The notes: generated by a model not told the origin, from the letters alone. Positions 17,243-26,780 are shown, counted from the stretch's first letter. The stretch is DNA of 64,000 bases from Dyadobacter bucti (GCF_005869225.1 NZ_SWFP01000012.1:1-64000); one strand, 5' to 3'. Program-made: numbers and translations.

Positions 17243-18292
17243 TTATTTCAATTTGATTACTTCTCCCGATGCCGCAGAATCATATGCAGCAAATACCAGC
17301 TGGAGTGTTTTTAAGTTATCTGCGGCCGATGTCGCGGCCTGAACTCCGGACATTAAAGCGTCTCTGAAATTTCTGTTGATATCCACGATACTCGAGTGTG
17401 AAACCGCGTACGCCGGATCAGCCCAGGAATAAGACCGAGGCGTCACCGTTTCACAGGTAGTTCGTTCTCTGGTTGTTATTTTGAAATTAAAATCAGCTGC
17501 AAGTTCTATTGAGCCGTGTTCCCCCTCGATCAGTACTAACGTCTGCGGGAAAACTTCCTTTTCAAGGACGCTGGCATACGACATTTCGGCGTAGCAGTGC
17601 ACGCCGCTATGCATTTCCAGTAACGCATTGGCCACATCCTCGCCACAGATTTTACTGTTCACCGTTTTTGTAAGGCAAAATATAGTTTTGGCTTCACCGA
17701 AAAGAAATCTGACTACATCTAGAATGTGCGTACCGATATCCATGAGAATAAACCGCTCTGATATCGCTAAGGCAGGCTGATTCTCAAAAACCGGAAATGC
17801 GGAGCAAAATGAAACGCGCGCTTTGAAGATTTTTCCGACAACATTGGTGTCCATTGCTTTTTTTAAGCGTTGAATCGGTGCCTGCCACCTGAAATTTTCG
17901 TGGATAAAAAAAGGGATATTGGCTTCGTTGCTCTCCGAAACGAGTTGCCGGGCACTCGCCAGATCAGCGGTCAGCGGTTTTTGGCAAATGACGGCTATCC
18001 GCCTTTTGAATGCCATTTGAACAAATTGAAAATGGGTGTCCACGTCTGTGATAATATCCACAAAGTCTATCTTTTCATTTTCGAATAATTTGTTTATGTC
18101 ATTGTAATATCCCGGCACATTGAATTCTTCGGCGGTCTTTCGCGCCTTATCGATGGTCCTGTTGTAAACCGCAACCAGCTCGACCCCATCGATCTCCCGC
18201 CAGGCCGCAATCTGAAACCTTGACCAAAAGCCACATCCCAATACCGCAAATCTTAATTTCCTGCTCTCCATTTTCTGAACATGCCCGACCAT
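17243..18292 (-). CDS. apsD: Gfo/Idh/MocA dehydrogenase, D-apiose dehydrogenase-like
   Basis: This protein of about 349 residues has an N-terminal Rossmann fold (FAVLGCGFWSRF) and a C-terminal sandwich domain with GTHILDVVRFLFGEAKTI. The family motif usually EKP reads QKP here (VICQKPLTADL), a noticeable change next to the catalytic lysine. Oxidation of D-apiose to apionolactone is inferred because all later oxidative-pathway genes follow directly. I chose the ATG at 18292, just after the DUF3823 stop; an ATG at 18271 is also possible, and an open frame to 18349 would overlap the upstream gene. It is the first enzyme gene after susC, susD and DUF3823. Confidence 0.65.
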   Translation of the reverse strand: MVGHVQKMESRKLRFAVLGCGFWSRFQIAAWREIDGVELVAVYNRTIDKARKTAEEFNVPGYYNDINKLFENEKIDFVDIITDVDTHFQFVQMAFKRRIAVICQKPLTADLASARQLVSESNEANIPFFIHENFRWQAPIQRLKKAMDTNVVGKIFKARVSFCSAFPVFENQPALAISERFILMDIGTHILDVVRFLFGEAKTIFCLTKTVNSKICGEDVANALLEMHSGVHCYAEMSYASVLEKEVFPQTLVLIEGEHGSIELAADFNFKITTRERTTCETVTPRSYSWADPAYAVSHSSIVDINRNFRDALMSGVQAATSAADNLKTLQLVFAAYDSAASGEVIKLK

Positions 18293-18296
18293 TAGC

Positions 18297-18989
18297 TTAC
18301 TTTGTGATGGCGATGGTTGGACCATAATTGTAACCCGCTCCCGGTGCACTGCTCAACGCACCGATCCTGAAATGGTAAGTGCGGCCTGCTATAAAATTGG
18401 CATTTGACAGATCAATTTCGAGGGTATGCACCTTGGCTGCGGTTGTTGCAGTGGCGACCGGCTGGGTTGCGCTCACCACACTCACATTTGCACTTACGGA
18501 CATATTCGGGTGGGAAAACAGGCCAATATTCACGAGACTGTCGGCTGCGGTTTTTTCCACTTTGAAAGTCGCTGTTACTTTGCTGCCATTTTTCGCGATC
18601 GCGGCATCCTTTACTCTCAGGTAAGGCCTTACTGTGAAATCGAGCTTGGTACTGCCGTTGATCTCAGTCAGTTCAATGGGCGCAATGGGCTGAAAATTAC
18701 CATTCACGACCGCTATTTTGTACTTGCCCGGAAATACCATTGAATTCTGGTAGCTTCCATCATTTCTAACCACCAGCGTCTGGGTAATGTTCGTCTGGTT
18801 TTCTACCCAGCCCTGTTCGATCAGCTGGATCAGCGTGCCGTTTACGATGGCGCTGGGCACCGGTTCTTTGGTATCCTGGTCAATAAACGACCCATGAAGT
18901 TCGGCACTTGGCGGTTCGTAATTGTCCACCTCGCATGATGACATGATGCCCGCGATAATAAGCAATAGGAAGAATCTTATGTTGTTCAT
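18297..18989 (-). CDS. DUF3823 surface lipoprotein
   Basis: This 230-residue lipoprotein has a signal ending IMSSC with Cys19. The segment SAELHGSFIDQDTKEPVPSA is typical of DUF3823, a beta-sandwich of carboxypeptidase-regulatory type, and the C-terminal half is a second Ig-like domain ending GAGYNYGPTIAITK. Proteins of this kind follow susD in many Bacteroidota loci and are probably surface glycan-binding lipoproteins. The ATG at 18989 is chosen because it gives a clean lipoprotein signal; a longer open frame to 19136 overlaps susD and is not supported. The gap to susD is 43 nt. Confidence 0.75.
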   Translation of the reverse strand: MNNIRFFLLLIIAGIMSSCEVDNYEPPSAELHGSFIDQDTKEPVPSAIVNGTLIQLIEQGWVENQTNITQTLVVRNDGSYQNSMVFPGKYKIAVVNGNFQPIAPIELTEINGSTKLDFTVRPYLRVKDAAIAKNGSKVTATFKVEKTAADSLVNIGLFSHPNMSVSANVSVVSATQPVATATTAAKVHTLEIDLSNANFIAGRTYHFRIGALSSAPGAGYNYGPTIAITK

Positions 18990-19032
18990 GTTGTTGTAAA
19001 TTAAGATTTCAAACACTTTATCAAGGTCCTTT

Positions 19033-20946
19033 TTACTCCGCAGGATGCGGCGGGTTTTGTACCACGCCATTGCCTGCCGCACCTGGGATCTGGTAGTAAT
19101 ACCATTGCAGCGGGAAAGTTCTGGGCACAGCAGCATGCAGCAGATCGCGGACGAAAATGTACTTGGCCGGCGTCACCCTCAAGTCCAGCACAGGCATGAA
19201 GGAGAATGCATATCTGTTGCTGAAATAAACGTGGTGTTCTCTCCTGCGTTTCATATCTGCATCCCTTTTGTTTTCGAATAAAAGCTCCACTTTTCTTTCC
19301 CGGATCACATTCGCCAGTGTCAACGGGACCGGTGTCGTGAAAGCGGCGCGTCTTCTGATGGCATTCAAACCAGCCGCGGCTTTTACCGGATCGCCCAGGC
19401 CACTTTCCACCACTGCTTCGGCGTAGTTCAGCAGGATTTCAGCGTATCTGAGGTCCATCCAGTCAGATGTGGAAGCATTTTGCTGTCCTGTGCTGGTTTC
19501 CTGCAAAAACTTCCTCAGCAAGAACCCGGTTTTAGTATTACGGCTGGCAACGCTGGAAGTAGAATTGAAACCTGAATATTCCTCAACAGTCGGCGCTCCC
19601 CAGGCATAATAGGTCACGCCGTTTACAGTGACATTGGTGCCGGTTTTGATCATTGGCGTTCCGTCGGGTGCAATTAATCCGGCCTGGATCACGATCTTTT
19701 TCCCCTTCATCACACTGCCGGGCACCACGATATAAGCATGCAAACGCGCGTCTTTGTCTTTGAAGATCTCGGTAGGGTCCTGGAAATGCAGGTATGATTT
19801 CGTCCTGCTGTAACCTTCAAACCCAAAATCATTTGCGGCCGTGGTGGTTTTCAATGGGGCACTTTCGCCGGGATGGGTGTATTCTTCAAAAAGATCCACA
19901 CTCTCAATAGTCGGGTTCATACGGCCGGGGTGGGCCCATCCGTCGCGTGCCTGGGCCGGGCTGAACCACAGGTCGTAGTTGTGACCTCTTCCTGCAATGG
20001 TGTAGCCTCTCACGAATATCGCTTCGGTAGTGGCGATATTCGGGTCGCGGAACATCTTAATGTAATTTTCTGTGGCCTCTTCCGGCGTTGCAGGAGTTGG
20101 GGCGTATAAAGAGAATGCGCCTGAGTTGATCACCGTTTCCGAGGCCTTGATACTCTCTGCAAAAAACTCGTTTGCATCCGCCGGGTCCATGCCGATCAGC
20201 TTTTGCTGGACAGCTTCACCCTGCAATGGTGCCAGGCGCCAGTATTTGGCGAGCGAGCCGGCATACAATCCTACTCTTGACTTCAATGCCTGTGCAACGA
20301 GTTTTGTAGCACGCCTTTGGCCGTCCCAGCTGCTGGGCAGTGTCGCGGTGGCGGCATCGAGTTCTGCCAGGATGAATTTAAATGTTTCCTTTTCGGTACT
20401 GCGCGGCACTTTCAGTGCCCCTACATTACCTGAGTCGAATTCCTGACTCTTCTTGATCAACGGAACGCCGCCATACCGCATAGCCAGCCCATAGTAAGCA
20501 TAAGCACGGATGAAAAGGCCCTCTCCAACCAGTTTGTCTTTCTCGGTTTGCACGATATCCAGTCCCGGAACGGCGTCGAGCAGGAGGTTTACTTCTCTGA
20601 TAAGACGGTACCCCTGTACCCAGTAATTGGGCGCCATTTCTCCGTCTTTGCCTACGCCATAGTTGCCGATCCATTCGGTATGCATGGCTTCATCGGTGTA
20701 CATGGCCCTGTTCCGGCCTCCATTGGTGTTTCCGTTCCAGCTTTCTTCTCCGTATTTAAAATCTTCGAGGGGCATCTGGTAGTACAGGTTTGCCATGTAC
20801 AGTTTCACCCCGGCCGGATCGCTGAATACAGCTTCAATCGGCAGCTTATCCTGTGGTTCCAGGTCCAGAACGTCTTTGCAGCCCAGCGTAAGCAGCAGGG
20901 ATAACGCGAGCACGAATCTCGATTTATATATATTAATTTTTTTCAT
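19033..20946 (-). CDS. SusD/RagB outer-membrane glycan-binding lipoprotein
   Basis: This 637-residue lipoprotein has a lipobox LTLGC with Cys23. It is recognisable as SusD by the helical core (FIRAYAYYGLAMRYGGVPLI, about 160-180) and the C-terminal SusD segment (WMDLRYAEILLNYAEAVVES and GLNAIRRRAAF), followed by VIRERKVELLFENKRDADMK. It forms the lid of the SusC transporter and binds glycan at the cell surface. It lies 27 nt downstream of susC. With this partner the expected cargo is a pectic oligosaccharide containing apiose, inferred from the downstream pathway. Confidence 0.92.
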   Translation of the reverse strand: MKKINIYKSRFVLALSLLLTLGCKDVLDLEPQDKLPIEAVFSDPAGVKLYMANLYYQMPLEDFKYGEESWNGNTNGGRNRAMYTDEAMHTEWIGNYGVGKDGEMAPNYWVQGYRLIREVNLLLDAVPGLDIVQTEKDKLVGEGLFIRAYAYYGLAMRYGGVPLIKKSQEFDSGNVGALKVPRSTEKETFKFILAELDAATATLPSSWDGQRRATKLVAQALKSRVGLYAGSLAKYWRLAPLQGEAVQQKLIGMDPADANEFFAESIKASETVINSGAFSLYAPTPATPEEATENYIKMFRDPNIATTEAIFVRGYTIAGRGHNYDLWFSPAQARDGWAHPGRMNPTIESVDLFEEYTHPGESAPLKTTTAANDFGFEGYSRTKSYLHFQDPTEIFKDKDARLHAYIVVPGSVMKGKKIVIQAGLIAPDGTPMIKTGTNVTVNGVTYYAWGAPTVEEYSGFNSTSSVASRNTKTGFLLRKFLQETSTGQQNASTSDWMDLRYAEILLNYAEAVVESGLGDPVKAAAGLNAIRRRAAFTTPVPLTLANVIRERKVELLFENKRDADMKRRREHHVYFSNRYAFSFMPVLDLRVTPAKYIFVRDLLHAAVPRTFPLQWYYYQIPGAAGNGVVQNPPHPAE

Positions 20947-20973
20947 ACTGATAATTTGTGATCTGTTTTTTGG

Positions 20974-23900
20974 TTAAAAACCGAGACTTACACCGACATT
21001 ATAATTCTTCGTCAACGGATAACTGTTACCGCCGGTTGTGGCGTATTCTCCATTGCTCATCAGCTGGCCGGATGTTTTTTCGGGATCCATAAATTTGATC
21101 AGCGGGTCGGCAGTCCAGGTGATCAGGTTAAACCCATTGGCATATACGCGGGCATTTTTGATGCCGATTTTTTGCAGCAGCGCCGCCTTGAAAGTATAGC
21201 CCAGCTCCACGTTTTTCAGTCGCACATACGAGGCGTTCCTTCTCCAGAGGTTACTTTCGGATTGCAGCTGCATCGTTTGAGTACCATTGGGGCGGGGGGC
21301 AGGCCATTCTCCTGCTATCCAGGGGCTATCGGGGTTGTATGGATCTGCCTGGTGCCATCTGTCCATAAAATATCCCGGTGTACTACCCGAAAACCAGAAC
21401 CACTCAGAAAGCGTCTCCGTGTAACGGACCGTGTATCCGGCAGCTCCCTGAAACAAAATGTTCAGGTCAAAGTTTTTGTAACCAAGATTAATGGTCGTTC
21501 CGAAGTTTAGCAATGGTGATGAGCCCCTGGCATAAGGTACCCGCGAGTCGTCGGCGTTAATGATCCCGTCGTTGTTGATGTCCTGGAACCGGTAATCTCC
21601 CGGCAGCTCACGCACGCTGTAAAATTGTCCCTGCAGCGGCGCATTGTTGATCTGCTCGAAGCTCGTAAACTGTCCCGCCGTCTGGTAGCCCGTTTGTCTG
21701 TTCATCCAGCGGTCGGTATTGTCGTTGAGCCATCGGTCGTACTGGCTCTGGAACGGCGCGCGCTCGGTATAGCGGCTCATTGTGCGGGCGTAATTCATGT
21801 TTCCGGTGATGCCGTACCTGAAACCGTTGATATTGTTCCGGTGGCCCACCGTTAATTCAAAACCTGTCTGGCGATCACTGTTGAGGTTTTCCTGGGCGAT
21901 ATCCGTACCAAAAGTATTCGGCAGCGAAACGGCCCGTGTTCCGAGCAAGCCTTTGCGTTCCCGGTTGTACACATCCGCCGTAATGTCCAGTTTTCCGTTC
22001 CATAAACTTACATCAATACCAATGTCGGCCGTATGGTTGGTCGACCAGGTCAGGAAATTATTCGCCAGTGCGGGTGCCGCCAGCCCGTTCGACTGCGACC
22101 CGTTCACAAATTCCCAGAATGAGTTGCCGCCAAACGTAAAGCCCGGGATATACTGGAAAGCATTTCCGGCATCTGTACCCAGTACTCCATAAGAAGCCCT
22201 CAGTTTCAGATCGCTCACCGCAGGGACGTGATCTTTAATGAAATTTTCCTCTGAGATCCGCCAGGCTGCAGATACAGTCGGGAAAAATCCGAAGCGGTTA
22301 TCGGGGTGATAACGGTAGGAGCCGTTGTAGTTGAATGCAAAGTCCAGAAGATATTTGCGGGCGTAATCGTAGTTCAGGCGGCCAATGTAGCTGATCCTTG
22401 AATTCTCATTTTCGTCCCCGTAAACCGTCTGATTAGCCTCATTACCAAACCGTATCTGGTCATTGGTAAAAAATTCACCGTAATAGCGTCTGCCGTTCAG
22501 GCTGCGGCCCCAGCCTTTGTATTGCTCAGCCACCAGCATTGCCTTGATATCATGTTTCGTGCCGATCGTGAAATTGTAATCAGCTGCCAGCCGCAACATA
22601 TACACGTTGTTGACGTCCGAGCGGTTGAATATATTCTGATCCGGGCGCTGGAATTGCGGCCGGTAGGTTTCGGTCGCCGAATCGAAGGTATACGCGTAAA
22701 ATCCTTTCCGCAGGTTTTTGTTCAGGTAATTGTTCATGTCGTAAGAACCGGTACCCGTCAGGCTCAGGTTTTTTACAAAAGGAACATCGAACTTCAACTC
22801 CATGCTGGTCTGCAGGTTCCTGCTTTCGTCTTCATTATAGCCGGTAAGATCCTTTTCAGAAGCTGCAAACGGCGTTATTCCCAAACTTGTCAGTCCGGGA
22901 TATTGCGGATTATTATTGGCATACGGATACTGGGTCGGCAGGGTCACGATCGTGTTTCTGGCAATGAGCGTGAAACTTTCTCCCGGCTGGTAACCTTTGT
23001 CGAGAAGTCCCGCGATGTTCACCCTCGCCCGCAGGCTATTGGTAAGCTGCGCCGTAACATTGCTTCTCACATTAACGCGCTGGTAACCCAGGTCATTACT
23101 TCTCAGCAACCCGTTGTCTTTCAGGTATTCCATACCCAAGTAGTAAGTGATCTTGTCCGATCCGCCGGTTGCCGATAAATTGTGCTGGATCTGGGTAGAG
23201 TAGTCCTTCATCACCACGTCCCACCAGTCGGTACCTTCGTAACCCGGTGATGTACCCAGTTGCCATTTGTCATATTCCTCTTTGGAGAAACTTGGCGCAG
23301 CTACCCGGCCCGGATTGGAATAAAGCCCCGCCTCATTGAGCATGGTCACATATTCTTTGGAAGTAGCGGCTTTTACCCGGTTGGTCGGCTGTGAAATACC
23401 GGTCACGACATTGTAGCTGAAACTTGTTTTGCCTTTTACACCTTGTTTGGTGGTCACAATCACCACACCATTGGCAGCACCAATGCCATAGATCGCCGCG
23501 GAAGCATCTTTGAGCACACTTACGCTTTCAATGTCCTGCGGGTTGATCCTTTGAAATGCGCCCGGATCGTTACGGATAATGCCGTCGATCACATACATTG
23601 GGTTACCAAAACCCCTGACCTGTATCGCGTTATCAAACTGGCCCGGTTGTCCCGACTGCTGCCGGATGTTCAAACCGGCAATCTTTCCCTGCAGTTTTTG
23701 CGCCAGGCTCGTCACGGTCGCCGTCTGTATTTCCTGAGACCGGATCGAGCTCACGGCGCCGGTCAATGTCTGTTTGGTGGCGGTTCCATAACCTACCACG
23801 ACAATCTCATTGAGCGCGCTGCCTTCGCCAGCGTTCATGGAGACATTAATGACGGTTCGGCCGGAAATTTTTTCAGTCAGATTTTCCATTCCAAGCGACG

Positions 23901-24129
23901 TGAAAACCAGATCGGTGCTGTTTGCAGGCACTAGTACTGAAAATTCTCCGTCGCCGTTCGTTGCAGTCAGCGGTTTTTCGCCATCGGGCGAGATCACCGC
24001 AACCGTCACACCCGGCAATGGGCTGCCGTCGGCCGAGTCGGTCACTTTGCCATTGATACTGATTTGCTGGGCAAACAAGCTCAACGGAAAAAGGGCAAAA
24101 ATTAAAAATAAGTATCTCATTTTTTTCAT
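20974..24129 (-). CDS. SusC/RagA TonB-dependent glycan importer
   Basis: The protein of about 1051 residues from the ATG at 24129 starts with a signal peptide (ends SLFAQ). A carboxypeptidase-regulatory-like domain follows (ISINGKVTDSADGSPLPGVT), then the plug (NEIVVVGYGTATKQTLTGAV, then VSVLKDASAAIYGIGAANGV) and a long beta-barrel ending YNVGVSLGF. There is no STN domain, so it is not expected to signal to a FecR protein, unlike the second SusC in this window. An ATG at 24180 would add an unlikely leader before the signal; ATG 24120 is also possible. It opens the run of closely spaced genes that ends with the ApnL-like gene. Confidence 0.93.
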   Translation of the reverse strand: MKKMRYLFLIFALFPLSLFAQQISINGKVTDSADGSPLPGVTVAVISPDGEKPLTATNGDGEFSVLVPANSTDLVFTSLGMENLTEKISGRTVINVSMNAGEGSALNEIVVVGYGTATKQTLTGAVSSIRSQEIQTATVTSLAQKLQGKIAGLNIRQQSGQPGQFDNAIQVRGFGNPMYVIDGIIRNDPGAFQRINPQDIESVSVLKDASAAIYGIGAANGVVIVTTKQGVKGKTSFSYNVVTGISQPTNRVKAATSKEYVTMLNEAGLYSNPGRVAAPSFSKEEYDKWQLGTSPGYEGTDWWDVVMKDYSTQIQHNLSATGGSDKITYYLGMEYLKDNGLLRSNDLGYQRVNVRSNVTAQLTNSLRARVNIAGLLDKGYQPGESFTLIARNTIVTLPTQYPYANNNPQYPGLTSLGITPFAASEKDLTGYNEDESRNLQTSMELKFDVPFVKNLSLTGTGSYDMNNYLNKNLRKGFYAYTFDSATETYRPQFQRPDQNIFNRSDVNNVYMLRLAADYNFTIGTKHDIKAMLVAEQYKGWGRSLNGRRYYGEFFTNDQIRFGNEANQTVYGDENENSRISYIGRLNYDYARKYLLDFAFNYNGSYRYHPDNRFGFFPTVSAAWRISEENFIKDHVPAVSDLKLRASYGVLGTDAGNAFQYIPGFTFGGNSFWEFVNGSQSNGLAAPALANNFLTWSTNHTADIGIDVSLWNGKLDITADVYNRERKGLLGTRAVSLPNTFGTDIAQENLNSDRQTGFELTVGHRNNINGFRYGITGNMNYARTMSRYTERAPFQSQYDRWLNDNTDRWMNRQTGYQTAGQFTSFEQINNAPLQGQFYSVRELPGDYRFQDINNDGIINADDSRVPYARGSSPLLNFGTTINLGYKNFDLNILFQGAAGYTVRYTETLSEWFWFSGSTPGYFMDRWHQADPYNPDSPWIAGEWPAPRPNGTQTMQLQSESNLWRRNASYVRLKNVELGYTFKAALLQKIGIKNARVYANGFNLITWTADPLIKFMDPEKTSGQLMSNGEYATTGGNSYPLTKNYNVGVSLGF

Positions 24130-24481
24130 AAGATCTGTCAGTAAATCTTGGATCATAAGTAGTAGTTGGGATAAGGGCATTGCGAAAACTTGTCAGTTCA
24201 TGGAGGCAGGTTGTATGGATGCATAGCTGATAAATTGGGTTACTTTGATGCATTCTCAGGTTCGAGAATTTCGGTGTAAGGATACTTTTGGGGCAGTTAA
24301 TAAAAAGTTAAAAAAGGGTGAATACATGAAAATTTTAAGAAATTATTTCACAAACGGCTGATTAACTATAACTTAAAAAGACAATAAATTTATTTTTAAG
24401 TACAATTTCAGATCGGGTAATGTGATGAAGGCGCCTGTCAGGATCCGCTTTTCCGTCCATTCTGTTCCCGGAATCATCATA
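24130..24481. other. Intergenic region upstream of the apiose susC operon
   Basis: About 350 bp lie between the terminator of the upstream GH28-like gene and susC. The stretch 24280-24420 is strongly A/T-rich and should contain the susC promoter. I found no minus-strand TAnnTTTG element. A plus-strand TACTTTTG at 24283-24290 points away from susC and has no downstream gene or terminator, so I give it little weight. Confidence 0.35.
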
Positions 24482-24517
24482 AAAATAGCCGGATCGTACA
24501 CAACGTACAATCCGGCT
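24482..24517 (-). terminator. Rho-independent terminator after the upstream GH28-like gene
   Basis: The arms AGCCGGAT and ATCCGGCT (minus strand), extended inward by GTAC/GTAC pairing around a short loop, are followed on the minus strand by ATTTTTA. The hairpin starts about 29 nt after the GH28-like stop. It indicates that this gene ends its own transcript and that susC has a separate promoter. Confidence 0.75.
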
Positions 24518-24545
24518 GCTCCAAAACAACACCTGATAATTAAGC

Positions 24546-25946
24546 TTACATTGGCCCCGAACCGATCAGTTTTACGGAAGTGGTTTCAGTATATTTTAGC
24601 GGTTCTACACCGGGAACTGCTTTGTATTTTACATTTTTCAAAACCGCTGTTTTCACCTGATCAAAACCAAACGCAGGCCGGGCTTCTGCGCCGCTGTAAT
24701 CCAGTTTCACATTCTCGAACCCGATGTTGTTTACATTGCGGATATAAAAACCCCAGTAAGGCAGCGGCCTTGATTCGGTGCGCGGACGCTCAAAGTTTTT
24801 GACATTTATAAACTCCGGAGCGGTAACCTTATATGATATATCAATGTCTTTAAACCTGATATTTTCATAGCTGCTTCCTTTCGCCCAGGTCTCCACCGAA
24901 CAGGCATTGTTATAGATCCCCGATGCTTTCACACGTTCGACCAGGATGTCATTTGCAGTGTTCCCCTCATTTAAAACAAACGTCATCGCAGTTTGCACGT
25001 CCTTTATTTTAATGTCATGGATATAGATCTTTTCCGACTTCCCTTTACCAAGTCCCCAGGCACCCGGCTGAAAAATAATACCCGTAAGTGTATTCGTTGT
25101 CAGGGGATTATTGACCGAACCACGAAAATGGCCGAATACACCCGGCCCAATGATATCACACGCCTTTATTTCCAGGTTTGTTGTAGGTAAAATGATGCGG
25201 ATCCCGTTGCAGGCGCTGTTAATCAGACATTCTGTAATGAGTGTATTTTCCCAGTATCCGCCAGCTATCGCATCGTCCCGGCAATAAAATTTACAATTGT
25301 CGATCACCAGGTTTTTGCCGTGACGCACATGGATGCCGTCGTAACCGTCGGTGATGGTTACATTGGTAACTTTAAATTCCTCCACATAAAGCCCCACAAT
25401 ACTCCAGTTGGCAGCCCTGGTTACACGGATATCCGAAATCGTGACATTTTTGGAGCTGATAATCATAATGCCATGCACATTCCGCTCGGGCTTTGGGACT
25501 AGCGCGCCGTCAATTGTTCCTGTTCCCGCGATGGTAACATTCTCAGCGTTTTCCAGCATGATCAGTGCGCGGGTCCAGCTGTAAATGTCTTTGACGTCGA
25601 TATTGATCGGTTTTTCCGGATCTTCTTTTTTTAAATTTGATCCCTGATAATGCTGCAGATCCGCCGTTCCGATGATCGTTGCATCATGTTCAAGATGCAA
25701 AGTGATATTGCTTTTTAAATGTACAGTCCCGGTCAAAAACCTGCCGGCCGGAACGTGCACTGTACCGCCGCCACTTTTGGAGCACGCTTCGATCGTTTTG
25801 TTTATCGCCCGAGTGTTCAGCGTTTTACCGTCACCGATTGCGCCATAGTCTGCGATATTAAAGTCCGTGCCGGTGTTTTTCCGTTGTGCATCGCTGGTGA
25901 GCGAATATCCGATCAGGAAGGCGAAAAGAAATAATGTCCGAGTCAT
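24546..25946 (-). CDS. GH28-like secreted beta-helix protein, copy 2
   Basis: This protein of about 466 residues has a signal peptide (MTRTLFLFAFLIGYSLTSDAQ) and a beta-helix of the polygalacturonase superfamily (FNIADYGAIGDGKTLNTRAI). It is a close paralog of the protein at 1520-2935, matching in GYDGIHVRHGK, CRDDAIAGGYWENTLI and NSACNGIRI. As in copy 1, the GHG histidine motif of GH28 reads CNG. The start at 25946 is chosen because it begins the signal peptide; an upstream ATG at 25982 adds 12 unlikely residues. The gene is first in the locus and has its own terminator, so it can be expressed separately from the uptake operon. Confidence 0.75.
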   Translation of the reverse strand: MTRTLFLFAFLIGYSLTSDAQRKNTGTDFNIADYGAIGDGKTLNTRAINKTIEACSKSGGGTVHVPAGRFLTGTVHLKSNITLHLEHDATIIGTADLQHYQGSNLKKEDPEKPINIDVKDIYSWTRALIMLENAENVTIAGTGTIDGALVPKPERNVHGIMIISSKNVTISDIRVTRAANWSIVGLYVEEFKVTNVTITDGYDGIHVRHGKNLVIDNCKFYCRDDAIAGGYWENTLITECLINSACNGIRIILPTTNLEIKACDIIGPGVFGHFRGSVNNPLTTNTLTGIIFQPGAWGLGKGKSEKIYIHDIKIKDVQTAMTFVLNEGNTANDILVERVKASGIYNNACSVETWAKGSSYENIRFKDIDISYKVTAPEFINVKNFERPRTESRPLPYWGFYIRNVNNIGFENVKLDYSGAEARPAFGFDQVKTAVLKNVKYKAVPGVEPLKYTETTSVKLIGSGPM

Positions 25947-26489
25947 AAGTGCTAAAAAGTTATCGACTAATTGAGCCCGCAAACTACGGGAGATAGGTTA
26001 AAAATTTGTTAATAATCAGATAACGAGAAGATTAATTAGCAGCTAGCAATAAATCTTTTTCAAATCGATGGAACATGCAAATTGGTTAGGCGAAATGGCC
26101 GGCAGAAAAGGCGGGGTTCGGAGTGGTTTGAACGGGCGGCGGGGCTGTTCTCCTGTTCAAACAACCGGAAGGATTTTTCAAGTAAAACTCTTAGCTTTTG
26201 TCTCAGTTAGTTTGACTACATATAACAATCTGAAGTTAATTCAAATCTTATGCGCCAACACTTTCAGGACGGATCGGGTCAATTGTAGTCGCACGAAACG
26301 TTGGTGCCTTTTGACACTTCTGGCAGTCACGAGCGGGAAAGGTTGACAAGTGGACCAAAGGGAAGAAAAGAATACAGGTAACGTATTTTTTGTCTGAAAT
26401 AACAGACGCTATGTCGATCTTATGGGTATTGATGGTAAATTGATATAAAATAGCTGGTCGAAAATAGGTGACTTTCGTAGCATCAAAGG
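25947..26489. other. Gene-poor region upstream of the GH28-like gene
   Basis: I see no convincing gene here. The first 100 bp are A/T-rich and should hold the promoter of the GH28-like gene. A 92-codon plus-strand frame (26068-26346) has an ungene-like composition and no recognisable motif. Confidence 0.3.
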
Positions 26490-26780
26490 GTGATCAATGC
26501 CTGTCGTTTTTTGACTATTAAGCTCCACCAACCCGAACCATACTGCAAAATGCTCTATGAACCGCCATCGATAGATACGATTCTGGTTCCAGAGAAAGTG
26601 CAGGGAAATAGGGCGAAGGGACTTGCTCTTTCAAATGTGGAAAGGCCTGGATGACTTTGGCAGCATAAAAGCCAGATTCTTGCCATTGTGCCCCGTACCG
26701 GTACAAAAGATATAGGGAATAAGCCCATCCGAAATGGCCAACCTGTGTTTGGGCACTATCCAAGTACAATTGTTAAACAA
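26490..26780 (-). pseudogene. Decayed fragment of an uncharacterised protein gene
   Basis: The minus strand reads through FGWAYSLYLLYRYG, ESGFYAAKVIQAFPHLKEQV and LEPESY, then changes frame and continues as YRWRFIEHFAVWFGLVELNS. Two frames together give one coherent C-terminus, so a frameshift lies near 26585. An in-frame stop precedes the remaining 5' part. A second, more eroded copy of the same C-terminal coding sequence lies near 28050-28110. I do not recognise the family by name. Confidence 0.55.

Noticed and set aside
18990-19136. Longer start for the DUF3823 lipoprotein
   Set aside because: It overlaps the susD 3' end and would bury the lipoprotein signal.
24283-24290. Plus-strand TACTTTTG as promoter of an antisense RNA at the first susC
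   Set aside because: It points away from susC, and no terminator or conserved hairpin follows before the GH28-like terminator.
24422-24802. 126-codon plus-strand frame
   Set aside because: It crosses the terminator and runs antisense through the 3' end of the GH28-like gene; no protein features.
26068-26346. 92-codon plus-strand frame
   Set aside because: Cysteine- and arginine-rich low-order sequence without motif, signal or ribosome-binding site.
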